Assembly: GCA_003134555.1 (NCBI GenBank)
Contig: PLBO01000151.1
Location: 124,001-188,000, forward strand
Direction of reading: 5' to 3'
DNA length: 64,000 nt
From: Actinomycetota bacterium
Lineage (GTDB): Bacteria > Actinomycetota > Acidimicrobiia > IMCC26256 > PALSA-610
Shown: positions 27,773 to 40,413 of the stretch, in pieces
Layout: each line of letters begins with the position of its first letter
How positions within the stretch are numbered: the first letter of the stretch is position 1
Notes under the pieces: generated by a model
The model's database searches: none
Told to the model about the DNA's origin: nothing
Seen by the model: only the letters and a program-made list of their open reading frames with translations
Made by a program: the position numbers and the translations under genes

Positions 27773-28797
27773 TGGCGCGCGTCATGGTGATGATGAGCGG
27801 AGGTGTCGACTCCTCGGTCGCAGCCGCGCTGCTCCGCGAGCAGGGTCACGACGTCACCGGCGTCACCCTGAAGCTCTGGGGTGGCGAGAGCGACAGCGGA
27901 TGTTGCAGCGTCGCCGACGTCGAGGACGCGCGCCGGGTGGCGGCGCAGCTCGACATCCCGCACTACGTGTTCAACTTCTCCGACGCGTTCGACGCCGACG
28001 TCGTCGAGCCCTACGTCGGTGCGTATGCGGCCGGCGAGACGCCGAATCCGTGCGTGGAGTGCAACCGCACGATGAAGTTCGGGCGTGTGCTCGAGCGGGC
28101 GCGCCGGCTCGACTACGACTTCGTCGCGACCGGTCATCACGCGCGCGTCGTGATGACCGACGACGGCCCGGCGCTCGCACGCGCGGTCGATCAGGCGAAA
28201 GATCAGTCGTACGTCCTCTACATGCTCGGCGCCGACGAACTGTCCCGCACTCTGCTGCCCGTCGGTGAGCTGACGAAGACCGACGTGCGCGAGCACGCGC
28301 GCACCCTCGGTCTGCGTACGGCGGAGAAGCGGGAGAGCATGGACGTCTGTTTCATCAAGCGCGGCGGCCGGGAAGCCTTCCTCGGCGCGCGCATCCCTCG
28401 ACGATCGGGCGCGATCGTCGACGAGGCGGGAACGGTCGTGGGCGCGCACGACGGGATCGACGCGTTCACGATCGGTCAGCGGCGCGGCCTCGGTGTCGCG
28501 GTAGGCGAGCGCCGGTACGTGACCGATATCGCGGTCGGTACCGCGACGGTGACCGTCGGGCCGCGGGACGCGCTATTGCAGGACCGCTTGCGGCTGCGCG
28601 ACGTGCGCTGGTCACGTTCGCCTCATGATGCGCGCGCGATGCTCGTGCAGTCGCGCGCGCACGGCACTCCCGCGCTCGCGGCGCTCGAAGGCGACGAGGT
28701 GGTGTTCGCGTCGCCGCAGCCTCGTGTAGCACCCGGGCAGGTCGTCGCGTTCTACGACGGCGAGCTCTGCTGCGGCGGTGGCATTGTGACCGACTGA
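27772..28797 (+). CDS. mnmA: tRNA-specific 2-thiouridylase
   Basis: The 341-residue enzyme adenylates U34 of tRNA(Lys/Glu/Gln) and inserts sulfur. It has the PP-loop MMSGGVDSSVAAALL, the first catalytic Cys in CVECNRTMKFG, the second in MDVCFIK, and the C-terminal barrel domain. The ATG overlaps the iscS stop. Its stop lies 10 bp from the convergent membrane-protein gene. Confidence 0.96.
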   Translation: MARVMVMMSGGVDSSVAAALLREQGHDVTGVTLKLWGGESDSGCCSVADVEDARRVAAQLDIPHYVFNFSDAFDADVVEPYVGAYAAGETPNPCVECNRTMKFGRVLERARRLDYDFVATGHHARVVMTDDGPALARAVDQAKDQSYVLYMLGADELSRTLLPVGELTKTDVREHARTLGLRTAEKRESMDVCFIKRGGREAFLGARIPRRSGAIVDEAGTVVGAHDGIDAFTIGQRRGLGVAVGERRYVTDIAVGTATVTVGPRDALLQDRLRLRDVRWSRSPHDARAMLVQSRAHGTPALAALEGDEVVFASPQPRVAPGQVVAFYDGELCCGGGIVTD

Positions 28798-28807
28798 TCC
28801 AAGATCG

Positions 28808-29671
28808 TCACGCGCTGATCCGCCGCCTCCGAGCCTGTGCGATCGCGGCGTCGGCGCGTACGACGGCCACGGCGACCAGCCTCGGTGCGAGCACCTCGGC
28901 GCTCCGGCGGCCGCGCCGCCGGCCGAACTCGACCGGCTCCGTCAGCTCCATGACGATTGTCCCGGCGAGGGTGCCCAGCCGCAGGTCGAGCGCGTCGCCG
29001 GGGAGCGCGGCCCTCGCGGTGCGCCGCAGGGTTGCGATGTGCTCGCGCCGAACCAGGACCGGGTCGGTGAGCGTGAGCGGATCGGCGATCGCGATGCCGG
29101 CGGGAACGAGCACGAACCAACGACATGAGAGGGGGTGCAAGGCACGCACGACGAGCACCGCGACCGGCAGCCCGGCGATCGTCGCCAGCGCGCCGACGAG
29201 GTAGCGACCGTCGGCGAGGAGCAGGGGTCCGCTCACTACTCCCAGCGCCACGAGTACGACGGCTACGGGTATCGGCCCGAGCAGCAACGGCATCGGGATG
29301 CGCAGCACGAAGCGGTGCTCGTCGCCATATGCATGCGCGTTTGCGGTCGCCGACGCGGTGGGCTCGGACAAAGCGAGGATTGCGGCGACGCCGCTCGATG
29401 CGAGCGCGAGCGTGGCCGATGCCGCGCTCGTGTATGCCGACGACAACGCGACGCACGCGAATCCGCATGGTGCGACGACGCGCAACAGCGTGAGTCCCCA
29501 CGGTCGCGGCGCGAACAAAGCGAACAATCCCGCCGCCCAGATCGCCCAGAGGAATACGGCTGCGAGACGCGACGGTCCGGTCGACCAACCTTCGATCGCG
29601 TCTGCGAACGCGGCACCGGTCGTCGCCGGGAGGAGTGCCCAGGCCACGCGGGTGCACCACAGCCAGATCAA
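28808..29671 (-). CDS. Polytopic membrane protein of unknown function
   Basis: The 287-residue protein has about eight hydrophobic segments in the first two thirds and a soluble, Arg-rich C-terminal third (LVRREHIATLRRTARAALPG) that resembles a bacterial PH-like tail by eye. I do not recognise the family. The TTG start at 29671 has GGAG 6 nt upstream; a GTG at 29647 is an alternative. It is divergent from the MetE-like gene. Confidence 0.7.
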   Translation of the reverse strand: MIWLWCTRVAWALLPATTGAAFADAIEGWSTGPSRLAAVFLWAIWAAGLFALFAPRPWGLTLLRVVAPCGFACVALSSAYTSAASATLALASSGVAAILALSEPTASATANAHAYGDEHRFVLRIPMPLLLGPIPVAVVLVALGVVSGPLLLADGRYLVGALATIAGLPVAVLVVRALHPLSCRWFVLVPAGIAIADPLTLTDPVLVRREHIATLRRTARAALPGDALDLRLGTLAGTIVMELTEPVEFGRRRGRRSAEVLAPRLVAVAVVRADAAIAQARRRRISA

Positions 29672-29724
29672 CGTGCACTCCGCTTCGTCGAGTGTGCCGG
29701 CGTCGGCCTATCCTACGAATCTTC

Positions 29725-30738
29725 ATGGGCGAACCACTGCTCGGCGGGGCGATCTGCGCGGGTATGGCGACAGCGATCGGCAGCCTTCCTCATCGCGACG
29801 CGCACGCCGCCGCGGCACTCACCTTGCGTTGCCTGCCGGAACTGCCCGCAGCGCCGCAGCTCCCGTTGCGCTCGGCGCGTGAAGGGGTCGTCGCACAATG
29901 GGCCGGCGCGGTACCCGGCGTCGTGGTGCACGACGACGGTGCGATCGAGATCACTTCCGGCGTCGACCCGTTCGGTCCGCTGCAGCCTTCGTTCGACGCG
30001 GTCACCCACGCCGGTCTGCTGACCTTTCTCGACGTCGCGGCGCGCCTGCCCCGACTACCCAAGCGGGTCAAGGTGCAGATTGCCGGTCCGCTGACCCTGG
30101 GTGTCGCGTTCGTCGACGCGGGAATGGATGCCGAGCTCGCGTTCCCGCTGGGTGCGCGCGTCGCGCGCGCCTGGGCGGGTGCGATGGCCGAACTGGTATC
30201 CGAGCGCCTTCCCGACGCGGCGCTCCTGTGCTTCCTCGACGAACCCGCGCTCGTGTGCTGGCGGAACGACGAGGGTCCGATCGAGCGCGAGGTGGCGACC
30301 GACCTGCTGTCGACGGCACTCGCGGCGTGTGGTGGCGTCGCGGGCGTGCACGTCTGCGGGCAGGGCGACCTCCGCCTTGCGCTCGACGCCGGGCCGCAGG
30401 TGGCGCACTTCGACGTCGGCGCGCTCGACCTCGACGATGCGAGCACGCTCTCTCGGTATCTCGACGGCGGTGGTTGGATCGCGTGGGGCGCGATCCCGAC
30501 GCACCGGCCGGTCGGCGAGAATGCGCAGCCGCTGTGGAAGGCGCTCCTCGACGCCTGGTGCGAGCTCACCCGGCGCGGTTGCGATCCCGTTCAGCTGCGG
30601 GCCCAGGCGCTGGTCGCGCCCGCGTGCGGGCTCGCGGGCCATGGCGCGAGCCAAGCCGAGCACGCGATGTTGCTCGCGCGCGAGATCGGCAACCGCGTAC
30701 ACGACCACGCGGCCGCCACGAAGCTCGCCGTCGGCGCG

Positions 30739-30741
<3 letters not shown>
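29725..30741 (+). CDS. Short MetE-like (cobalamin-independent methionine synthase family) protein
   Basis: The 338-residue protein has only the C-terminal barrel of MetE (MetE is about 750 residues). It keeps the metal-binding pattern: His and Cys in GVHVCGQGDL and a second Cys in APACGLAGHG. It corresponds in position and length to mycobacterial Rv3015c, which lies next to ligA. Related core-MetE proteins in archaea take methyl groups from corrinoid proteins; whether this protein does is unknown. The start MGEPLLGG lies 10 nt after TATCCT. Confidence 0.85.
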
Positions 30742-33239
<2,498 letters not shown>

Positions 33240-33321
33240 GCGGACGAACTTACCGTCGCCGACCCCACTGCCGGGAACGGGCTGCGCCCGGTCGTGACGC
33301 GTGTCGCGCGCAACCGGCCAC

Positions 33322-33327
33322 TACCGT
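33322..33327 (+). promoter_or_regulatory. -10 hexamer TACCGT of the PASTA kinase gene
   Basis: TACCGT is followed by 7 nt and the ATG at 33335; no Shine-Dalgarno sequence is present. Confidence 0.5.
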
Positions 33328-33334
33328 TGAACCC

Positions 33335-35251
33335 ATGCCCGGCAGTGTGGTGAGCGACCTCGCGGGCCGTCTCCTCGCGGGTCGGTACCTGCTCCACGGC
33401 GCCGTCGGCACCGGCGCGAGCGGCCGGGTCTACGTCGCCGAGGACACGCGGCTGCGCCGCCGGGTGGCGGTGAAGGTGCTGCACGCGGCACTGGCCGAGG
33501 ACTCGGCATTCCTGCGGCGCTTCCGGGCCGAGGCCCAGCTGGCGGCGTCGTTGCACCACCCGCACATCGTCACCGTGCACGACTGGGGTGACGACGACGT
33601 GCCCTTCATGGTTCTCGAACTGCTCGAGGGTGGTTCGCTGCGATCGATGCTCGACCAGAACGAATTGCTGACGGTCTCGCAGGCGGCGCGGGTAGGCCGC
33701 GACGTCGCCTCCGCCCTCGAATACGCGCACGCGCGAGGCGTCCTGCACCGCGACATCAAGCCCGCGAACCTCTTGTTCGACGAGCACGGAATCGCGCGGG
33801 TCGCCGACTTCGGCCTCGCGCGCGCGCTCGCCGAGGCGAGCTGGACCGAACCCGCGGGCGCGGTGTTCGGCACCGCGCGGTACGCGTCGCCGGAGCAGGC
33901 GCGCGGCGCGCAGCTCGACGCGCGCTCCGACCTCTATTCGCTCGCGCTCGTCCTCGTCGAGAGCGTGACCGGTCGTCTCCCGTTCGCGGCCGACACGACA
34001 CTCGGGATGCTCACGGCGCGCACGCTGCAGCCGATCGTCGCGACCGAGGAGCTCGGACCGCTCGAGTCGGTGATCGATCGCGTCGGCGCCATCGACCCGA
34101 ACGACCGGTATCCCGACGCGGCGACGATGCGCCAGGCCATCGCCGATGCCGCCGACACCTTGCCGCCGCCGGGTCCGCTGCTGCTCGCGGGCATGGTCGA
34201 CCGCGCCGATCCGCATCCCACTCGCGCCGCTCCGGAACGCACCGCGCCGCTGTTCGACCAGGACGCCACCGAGGTCGTGCGCGCGCGCGAGTTGACCAGC
34301 ACCGCCGAACCGATTCGCACCCGGCGGGATACCGGCGAGCGCCGGCTCGTGCCCTGGATCGTCGCGATCGTGTTGATCCTCACCGTCGGCCTCGCGGCCG
34401 CGGCCCTCGCCCAGGTGAGCAGCGCCAAGGCCGTCTCGATCCCGGGCCTGCGCGGGTTGAGCCTCAAGGAGGCGACCGACGCGGCGCGGCGCGCGGGTCT
34501 CAACGTCTCGGTGGGTGCGACCCGTGCCGCACCCGATCCGAAGGGCACGGTCATCGCGCAGAGCCCGGCGGCCGGCGTTTTCACCGGCGGTCGTCGCGTG
34601 ACCCTCGTGGTGTCGGGTGGTCCTGCCGACGTTGCGGTGCCGAAGATCGTCGACACGCCTTGGACCACGGCCAAGCAGGCGCTCGACGCTGCAGGTCTGC
34701 TCTACGCGAATCCGCCGCCGACGCAGTCCAGTGAGACCATCGCCGGCGGAAACGTACTGTCGGTCAATCCGGCGCCGGGCGCGCGCGTCGCGCCCGACGC
34801 GAGCGCCACGGTCGTGCTGAGCTCTGGACACGCGCCGGTGAACGTGCCCGACGTGTCGAAGAAGTCGTTCGACGACGCGACGAAGTTGCTCACCGCGGCA
34901 CACTTCCGAGTGCAGCGCGCCAAAACTGACGCGTTCTCGCCGACCGTGAAGAGCGGCGACGTGATCGGCACCGGTCCTCCAAAGGGCGCGAGCGCGCCCT
35001 ACGGATCGATCGTCACGGTTCAGGTGTCGAAGGGCCCCGACCGCGTCGTCGTGCCCGACGTGACGTTCGAGACGATCGAGCAGGCGACCGCCGACCTTGC
35101 CGCGGCGGGACTACAGGTCGGGAACGTCAGGAATTACCGGCCCGGAGGCGTCGTGATGAGTCAGAGCCCGACCGGTGGGAACGGCACCAAGGTGCTGCGA
35201 AACTCGCAGGTCGACCTCGTGCTGAGACAGAACGGGCGCAACGGCCCTTGA
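33335..35251 (+). CDS. PASTA-domain Ser/Thr protein kinase (PknB type)
   Basis: The 638-residue receptor kinase has a cytoplasmic kinase domain (about 17-285) with the Gly loop GTGASGRVY, Lys47, the catalytic HRDIKPANLLF (Asp140) and DFG. A basic juxtamembrane region and one transmembrane helix (about 339-360, IVAIVLILTVGLAAAALA) follow. Outside are four PASTA repeats of about 68 residues each. PASTA modules bind peptidoglycan fragments in the family and couple the kinase to cell-wall state. No partner phosphatase, FtsW or PBP gene is in the neighbourhood, so it is not in the classical pknB division cluster. Confidence 0.95.
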   Translation: MPGSVVSDLAGRLLAGRYLLHGAVGTGASGRVYVAEDTRLRRRVAVKVLHAALAEDSAFLRRFRAEAQLAASLHHPHIVTVHDWGDDDVPFMVLELLEGGSLRSMLDQNELLTVSQAARVGRDVASALEYAHARGVLHRDIKPANLLFDEHGIARVADFGLARALAEASWTEPAGAVFGTARYASPEQARGAQLDARSDLYSLALVLVESVTGRLPFAADTTLGMLTARTLQPIVATEELGPLESVIDRVGAIDPNDRYPDAATMRQAIADAADTLPPPGPLLLAGMVDRADPHPTRAAPERTAPLFDQDATEVVRARELTSTAEPIRTRRDTGERRLVPWIVAIVLILTVGLAAAALAQVSSAKAVSIPGLRGLSLKEATDAARRAGLNVSVGATRAAPDPKGTVIAQSPAAGVFTGGRRVTLVVSGGPADVAVPKIVDTPWTTAKQALDAAGLLYANPPPTQSSETIAGGNVLSVNPAPGARVAPDASATVVLSSGHAPVNVPDVSKKSFDDATKLLTAAHFRVQRAKTDAFSPTVKSGDVIGTGPPKGASAPYGSIVTVQVSKGPDRVVVPDVTFETIEQATADLAAAGLQVGNVRNYRPGGVVMSQSPTGGNGTKVLRNSQVDLVLRQNGRNGP

Positions 35252-35314
35252 GCGCAACGGCCCGGCGCTGCGTACCATGCGGCTCCGCCACGAGCCGACG
35301 ACCAGGAGCCGAAC

Positions 35315-36196
35315 ATGGGTGCACTCGACGGAAGGGTCGCGATCATCACCGGCGCGGGCCGCGGTCTCGGCCGCGAGCACGCGCTCCTCTTCGCGAGTGA
35401 GGGCGCGCGGGTCGTCGTCAACGACCTCGGCGGCGACATGCACGGCGAGGGCGGCGACCCCAGCGCCGCGATGCAGACCGTCGAGGAGATCAAGGCGCGG
35501 GGCGGTGAAGCGGTCGTCAACGGCGAGAACGTGGCCGACTGGAACGGTGCGCAGCGGCTCGTCCGGCAGGCGATCGACACCTTCGGCGACCTCCACGTGC
35601 TCGTCAACAACGCGGGCATCCTGCGCGATCGCGTCATCATCAACATGACCGAGGCCGAATGGGACGCGGTGGTCACTGTTCACCTGAAGGGTCACTTCGC
35701 GCCGACACACCACGCTGCGGTGTACTGGCGCGAGCAGACGAAAGCCGGCAAGGACGTGCAGGCGTCGATCATCCACACGACGTCGACGTCAGGTCTGTTC
35801 GCGAATCCCGGCCAGGCGAACTACGACTCGGCCAAGAGCGGTATCGCCACCCTCTCGCAGGTCTGCGCGAAGGAGCTGACGCGCTACGGCGTGCGTTCGA
35901 ACGCGATCGCGCCCGGTGCGCGTACCCGTCTCACCGAGGCGACGCCCGGTCTCGGCGACGCGGTGAAGGCCCCCGAAGAAGGCTTCGACGTGTGGCACCC
36001 GGCGAATGTCTCACCGTTCGTCGCGTACCTCGCCACCGTGGATTGCCCGATCACGGGCGAGTGCTTCCTGGTCCAGGGGGGCAAGGTGCAGCGCGCGCAA
36101 TCGTGGAAGGCCGCCGAAGTCGTCGAGAAGGGCGACCGCTGGACTGTGAAGGAGCTCGCAGTGGTTGCCCCGAAGCTCGTGCCGCCCAAGAAATGA
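35315..36196 (+). CDS. SDR oxidoreductase, 3-hydroxyacyl-CoA/17-beta-HSD4-like
   Basis: The 293-residue dehydrogenase has the classical Rossmann motif TGAGRGLGREHA, the Asp-containing VVVNDLGGDMHG (a mark of the multifunctional-enzyme type 2-like subgroup), LVNNAGILRD, the catalytic Ser in TTSTSG and YDSAK. It is probably a hydroxyacyl-CoA or hydroxysteroid dehydrogenase in lipid degradation. An AGGAGCC lies before the ATG. The convergent SCP2 gene ends 12 bp away and fits the same lipid theme. Confidence 0.88.
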   Translation: MGALDGRVAIITGAGRGLGREHALLFASEGARVVVNDLGGDMHGEGGDPSAAMQTVEEIKARGGEAVVNGENVADWNGAQRLVRQAIDTFGDLHVLVNNAGILRDRVIINMTEAEWDAVVTVHLKGHFAPTHHAAVYWREQTKAGKDVQASIIHTTSTSGLFANPGQANYDSAKSGIATLSQVCAKELTRYGVRSNAIAPGARTRLTEATPGLGDAVKAPEEGFDVWHPANVSPFVAYLATVDCPITGECFLVQGGKVQRAQSWKAAEVVEKGDRWTVKELAVVAPKLVPPKK

Positions 36197-36208
36197 GAAC
36201 CGCCTCGC

Positions 36209-36595
36209 CTACTCGGTGATCTCTTGGAGTGCCGCGCTCAGCGCCGCGTTGCCGCCGCCCGAGCCCTGCATCATGAGCTTCGTCATGTCGCCCTGCACCC
36301 GCACCTTGCCGGCCATGAAGGCCTGCATGCCGGCCTGCTGATCGCCGGAGACGAATACCTGGCGGGCGGTGTCGATGTCGGTCGAAAGCGTCAGGTCGGC
36401 GGCGTCGGTCTTGCCCTTGCCGAACAGCGTCTCGCCGTTCTTCGCACCCATGAAGAATTCGATCGTGCGGTCACCGTCGGCGACCTCGAGGTTCATGACC
36501 AGGTTCACCGGCGGCGCGGTCGTCTCGTGTTCCCGGATGAGCGTCTCGGCCGCGTCGAACCAGGCGTCGGAGAGGAACGGGTACTTCTCGGGCAC
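36209..36595 (-). CDS. SCP2 sterol-carrier-like lipid-binding protein
   Basis: The 128-residue protein matches the SCP2 fold: EFFMGAKNGETLFGKGKTDAADLTLSTD (in part GAKNGETLFGKGKTDAADLT) followed by FMAGKVRVQGDMTKLM, the family's gate and lipid-tunnel end. It probably carries acyl-CoA or sterol-like lipids. The GTG at 36595 is preceded by AGGAGG, which decides the start over a longer open frame. Confidence 0.88.
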   Translation of the reverse strand: MPEKYPFLSDAWFDAAETLIREHETTAPPVNLVMNLEVADGDRTIEFFMGAKNGETLFGKGKTDAADLTLSTDIDTARQVFVSGDQQAGMQAFMAGKVRVQGDMTKLMMQGSGGGNAALSAALQEITE

Positions 36596-36670
36596 GTGTG
36601 CCTCCTCGAGCTCGGCCGCGACGGCTTCCTGCCGCGGCCGGATCGTAGCTGAGGCTCGGCGAGCGCCGTC

Positions 36671-36676
36671 TAGCCT
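36671..36676 (+). promoter_or_regulatory. -10 hexamer TAGCCT of the ferredoxin gene
   Basis: TAGCCT with the GTG at 36683 exactly 6 nt after it; another GTG at 36680 is only 3 nt away. The spacing seen at other genes favours 36683. Confidence 0.5.
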
Positions 36677-36682
36677 GAAGTG

Positions 36683-36991
36683 GTGGCCGGAGCGACGAGG
36701 CGTGAGCGCATCGCAGATCACGAGCGCAACGCGAAGTGGAAGAATCCTCCGCTGCGCATCGAGATGTCGGAGTGCATCAACTGCGACGCGTGTCTGCGTC
36801 ATTGCCCTTCACAGTTCGGTGCGATTTTCAATCACGGGGCCGACGTCGTGATCGTTCCGGAGCTCTGCAGCGGTTGCGACAAGTGCCTGCCGGTCTGCCC
36901 CGTCGACTGCATCTATCCCGATCCCGACTGGACTCCCGCCCCCGGCGAGTGGTGGGAATTGCCCCTCAGCCGCCTCGACCCGTACAAGTAG
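36683..36991 (+). CDS. 2[4Fe-4S] ferredoxin
   Basis: The 102-residue protein carries two CX2CX2CX3CP clusters, CINCDACLRHCP and CSGCDKCLPVCPVDC, an insertion of about 19 residues between them, and a basic N-terminal extension of about 30 residues. It is a low-potential electron carrier. Gene gatC begins 10 bp later. Its stop TAG forms the first bases of the gatC -10 hexamer. Confidence 0.92.
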   Translation: MAGATRRERIADHERNAKWKNPPLRIEMSECINCDACLRHCPSQFGAIFNHGADVVIVPELCSGCDKCLPVCPVDCIYPDPDWTPAPGEWWELPLSRLDPYK

Positions 36992-36994
36992 CCT
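36989..36994 (+). promoter_or_regulatory. -10 hexamer TAGCCT of gatC
   Basis: TAGCCT, 7 nt, ATG at 37002. The TAG is also the ferredoxin stop codon, so coding and promoter sequence are shared. Confidence 0.5.
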
Positions 36995-37001
36995 CTCGCC
37001 G

Positions 37002-37304
37002 ATGGCCGAACGCATCACTCGCGCCGACGTCGAACACGTCGCGCAACTCGCCCGCCTTGCGCTCAGCGAGGAGGAGATCGTGTCGCTGTCGGAGGAGCTC
37101 GGCGCAATCCTCGACTACGCCGCGCAGGTGTCGGCGCTCGACACCCACGACGTACCCCCGACCGCGCATCCCTTGCCGCTCGTGAACGTGTTCCGACCCG
37201 ACGAAGCGCGCCCCGGATTGCCGCGGGACGAGGTGCTCGCCGCCGCGCCCAGCGTGCAGGACAAGCGCTTCCGGGTCCCGCGGATCTTGGGTGAGGAGCC
37301 GTGA
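37002..37304 (+). CDS. gatC: Asp/Glu-tRNA amidotransferase subunit C
   Basis: The 100-residue GatC has the family's N-terminal helix [34 protein letters not shown], and the C-terminal [19 protein letters not shown]. It stabilises GatA. It overlaps gatA by GTGA. Confidence 0.95.
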   Translation: MAERITRADVEHVAQLARLALSEEEIVSLSEELGAILDYAAQVSALDTHDVPPTAHPLPLVNVFRPDEARPGLPRDEVLAAAPSVQDKRFRVPRILGEEP

Positions 37305-38728
37305 GTGGCGCGAGCCGTATCGCCGACGACGTCCGTTCCGGCGCCCGGTCGGCGCGCGACGTGCTCGACGAGCACCTCGAGGCGATCAACCGGCGCGAGC
37401 CGGATATCCACGCCTTCAACGCCGTTTTGGCCGACGAAGCGCGCGCCGCGGCCGATGGCGTCGACGCGGCGGTCGCGCGGGGCGACGATCCGGGGCCGCT
37501 GGCGGGGGTGCCGCTCGCGCTGAAGGACAACATGTGCACGCGTGGCCTTCTCACTACGTGCTCGTCTCGCATTCTCGAGGGCTGGCGCCCGCCTTACGAC
37601 GCGACTGTGGTCGAGCGCGTGCGGGCCGCGGGCGCAGTCGTGATCGGCAAGACCAACCTCGACGAATTCGCGATGGGGTCGTCGACCGAGAACTCGGCGT
37701 TCGGCCCGACGCGCAACCCGCACGATCTCACGCGGGTGCCCGGCGGCTCGAGCGGTGGATCCGCGGCCGCGGTCGCGGCCGGCTTCGCACCGTTGGCATT
37801 GGGCTCCGATACCGGAGGGTCGATTCGACAGCCGGCGGCGCTGTGTGGTGTCGTCGGCGTGAAGCCGACGTACGGCGCAGTGTCGCGCTACGGACTCATC
37901 GCGTTCGCGTCGTCGCTCGACCAGATCGGACCGTTCGCCGCGACGGTCGAAGATGCCGCGTTGCTGCTGGAGGTGATCGCCGGTCACGACTCACTCGACT
38001 CGACGTCGATCGCGGGTCCCGCACCCCAGCTCGTCGCGGGGCTCGACGAAGGAGTGTCGGGACTGCGCGTCGGCATCGTCGACGAGATGACGGAGATCGA
38101 CGGGATCGAGCCCCAGGTGCGCGACGCGGTGCGGGCGGCCGCCGCCGGATTGGAGGCCGCGGGCGCGAAGGTCGACACCGTCTCGGTCCCGTCCGCCACC
38201 TACGGCATCTCCGCGTACTACCTGATCGCGCCCGCGGAAGCGTCGTCGAACCTCGCGCGGTACGACGGGGTGCGCTACGGCCTGCGGGTCGATGCCGACG
38301 ACGTCTCGCACATGAACTCCGCGACGCGCGAGGCGGGCTTCGGCCGCGAGGTGAAGCGGCGCATCATGCTCGGTACGTATGCGTTGTCCGCCGGCTACTA
38401 CGACGCGTACTACGGCCAGGCGCAGCGGGTCCGCACCCTCATCCTCCGTGATTTCGAGCGCGTATACGAGCAGTTCGACGTGCTGATCGCCGCGACCTCG
38501 CCGACCGTGGCGTTCGAGCTCGGCGCGAAGACGGCCGATCCGCTCGCGATGTATTTGTGCGACGTCTGCACCGTCCCGGTGAACCTCACCGGCCACCCTG
38601 CGATGTCGGTACCGTTCGGCACCGGCGACGCGGGGCTGCCCATCGGCGTGCAGGTTCTCGCGCCCGCCCTCGGCGAGCCGACGATGTTCCGCGTCGCGCG
38701 TGCGATCGAACAGGCGGCCGGGCGATGA
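37301..38728 (+). CDS. gatA: Asp/Glu-tRNA amidotransferase subunit A
   Basis: The 475-residue amidase-signature subunit hydrolyses glutamine to supply ammonia. Visible are the catalytic Lys75 in LALKDNM, the Ser-rich [12 protein letters not shown] and [12 protein letters not shown] holding the cis-Ser and nucleophile Ser. The GTG overlaps the gatC stop and its own stop overlaps the gatB ATG (ATGA). Confidence 0.96.
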   Translation: MSGASRIADDVRSGARSARDVLDEHLEAINRREPDIHAFNAVLADEARAAADGVDAAVARGDDPGPLAGVPLALKDNMCTRGLLTTCSSRILEGWRPPYDATVVERVRAAGAVVIGKTNLDEFAMGSSTENSAFGPTRNPHDLTRVPGGSSGGSAAAVAAGFAPLALGSDTGGSIRQPAALCGVVGVKPTYGAVSRYGLIAFASSLDQIGPFAATVEDAALLLEVIAGHDSLDSTSIAGPAPQLVAGLDEGVSGLRVGIVDEMTEIDGIEPQVRDAVRAAAAGLEAAGAKVDTVSVPSATYGISAYYLIAPAEASSNLARYDGVRYGLRVDADDVSHMNSATREAGFGREVKRRIMLGTYALSAGYYDAYYGQAQRVRTLILRDFERVYEQFDVLIAATSPTVAFELGAKTADPLAMYLCDVCTVPVNLTGHPAMSVPFGTGDAGLPIGVQVLAPALGEPTMFRVARAIEQAAGR

Positions 38729-40188
38729 CGGCCTACGAGACGGTGATCGGTCTGGAAGTGCACTGTGAGCTGGCCACCGCGAGCAAGATGTTCTGCGGCT
38801 GTCCGAACGAGTTCGGCGACGAGCCCAACACCAACGTTTGTGCGGTCTGCCTAGGCCTGCCCGGCTCTCTGCCGGTGCTCAACGCGATGGCCGTCGAGTA
38901 CGCATTGCGTGTAGCCGATGCGTTGAACCTCCGCGTGCCCGAGCGTTCCGTCTTCTCCCGCAAGAACTACTTCTATCCCGACATGCCGAAGAACTATCAG
39001 ACGTCGCAGTACGACGAGCCGATCACTATCGACGGTTGGCTCGAGATCGACGGTGTGCGTGTCGGAATCACCCGTGCGCACCTCGAGGAGGACACGGGGA
39101 AGTCGCAACACGTCGGCGTAGGCGGCCGAATTCACGACGCCGAGTTCTCCCTCGTCGACTACAACCGCGCGGGCGTGCCGTTGCTCGAGATCGTGTCCGA
39201 GCCCGACATCCGCTCGGCCGAACAGGCGAAGCGCTATGTCGAGGAGCTGCGTGCGACGTTGCTCGCAGTCGGTGTCTCCGACGTGAAGATGGAAGAAGGG
39301 TCGCTGCGGATCGACGCCAACGTGTCGGTGCGTACTCCGGGATCGCCCGAGTTCGGCACTCGGGCCGAGATCAAGAACCTGAACTCGTTGCGGTCGTTGC
39401 TGCGCGCCATCGAATACGAATCCGACCGTCAATGGTCGTTGACGCAGGCCGGCGAGAAGGTCGTGCAGGAGACGCGCCACTGGGACGAGGAGAGCGGGCG
39501 GACGATCTCGGGTCGCTCCAAGGAAGAGGCGCACGACTACCGCTACTTCCCAGAACCCGATCTCGTTCCAGTCGAGCCGACGCAGGAGATGCGCGAACGG
39601 GTGCGCGCGTCGATGCCGGAGCTGCCGGCCGCGCAGCGGGCGCGCTACATCGAGCAGTGGGGCATCGGTGCGGAGGACGCCCGGGTCCTGGTCGACGTTC
39701 CGGGCCTTGCCGCGTATGCGGAGCGCGCGGTCGCGGCCTTGCCTGGCGACAGCGGCGGCTCGGCGAAGGACGTCGTCAACTGGGTGCGCCAGGAAGTGTT
39801 GGCGTACATCAACGAGACCGGACTTTCGCCCGCGGTGCTCGCGCCCGAGATGCTCGCCGAGCTCGTCGCACTGGTCGCGGCGGGGACGATCTCCCGCCAG
39901 CAGGCGAAGGACGTGCTCGCCGAGTCGTTGCGCGACGAGAAGTGGCCGCGCACGATCGTCGAAGAACGGGGTATCGCGCAGGTCAGCGACGAGGGCGCGA
40001 TCGCCGACGTCATCGATCGCGTGCTCGCGGCGAATCCCAATGTCGCGGAGGAGTACCGCGCCGGCGACGAAGCCGCCAAGAAGAAGAAGTGGGGATTCCT
40101 GATGGGTCAGGTGATGCGCGAGCTGAAGGGCCGGGGCAACGCGCAGGTCATCAACCGGATTCTGGAACAGCGCGTCGCCGGCGAGTAG
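38725..40188 (+). CDS. gatB: Asp/Glu-tRNA amidotransferase subunit B
   Basis: The 487-residue kinase/transamidase subunit has the N-terminal [10 protein letters not shown], the zinc-binding CGCPNEFG and CAVCLG, the [11 protein letters not shown] channel region, and the C-terminal YqeY-like tail (about 330-487) that contacts tRNA, ending [18 protein letters not shown]. With gatC and gatA it makes Gln-tRNA or Asn-tRNA by the indirect route. Confidence 0.96.
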   Translation: MTAYETVIGLEVHCELATASKMFCGCPNEFGDEPNTNVCAVCLGLPGSLPVLNAMAVEYALRVADALNLRVPERSVFSRKNYFYPDMPKNYQTSQYDEPITIDGWLEIDGVRVGITRAHLEEDTGKSQHVGVGGRIHDAEFSLVDYNRAGVPLLEIVSEPDIRSAEQAKRYVEELRATLLAVGVSDVKMEEGSLRIDANVSVRTPGSPEFGTRAEIKNLNSLRSLLRAIEYESDRQWSLTQAGEKVVQETRHWDEESGRTISGRSKEEAHDYRYFPEPDLVPVEPTQEMRERVRASMPELPAAQRARYIEQWGIGAEDARVLVDVPGLAAYAERAVAALPGDSGGSAKDVVNWVRQEVLAYINETGLSPAVLAPEMLAELVALVAAGTISRQQAKDVLAESLRDEKWPRTIVEERGIAQVSDEGAIADVIDRVLAANPNVAEEYRAGDEAAKKKKWGFLMGQVMRELKGRGNAQVINRILEQRVAGE

Positions 40189-40413
40189 TACGAGGCCTAC
40201 GGGTCGAGCAATGCCCTCTACGGGCGTCAGCGGACCCGTGAGTGGGCTTGACCCGCCGGGGGTCATCGCTACGGGTCACGTACTTGTGACGCGCTCGTGA
40301 TGCAACGCCGTGTTACCTGAAGCGAGACCCGAGACGTCGATGAGCGACGTAACAGTACGGAAGGTGCGAGCAGGTGCGCCCAGACCCCGCGGACCGCCTC
40401 TTTGTGAGGAACG
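40189..40413. other. Intergenic region between gatB and the GAF-GGDEF gene
   Basis: No gene is seen here. It holds a nested stem-loop directly after gatB: ACGGGTC (40199-40205) pairs with GACCCGT (40233-40239), and GCCC (40213-40216) with GGGC (40222-40225) over a five-base loop. No U-tract follows. A second inverted repeat, ACGTCG-N5-CGACGT, lies at 40334-40350. CTACGGG occurs three times (40197, 40215, 40269). No riboswitch consensus was recognised. Confidence 0.45.

Noticed and set aside
40189..40413. Cyclic-di-GMP riboswitch before the GGDEF gene
   Set aside because: The conserved GEMM core sequences are not found; only unrelated inverted repeats are present.
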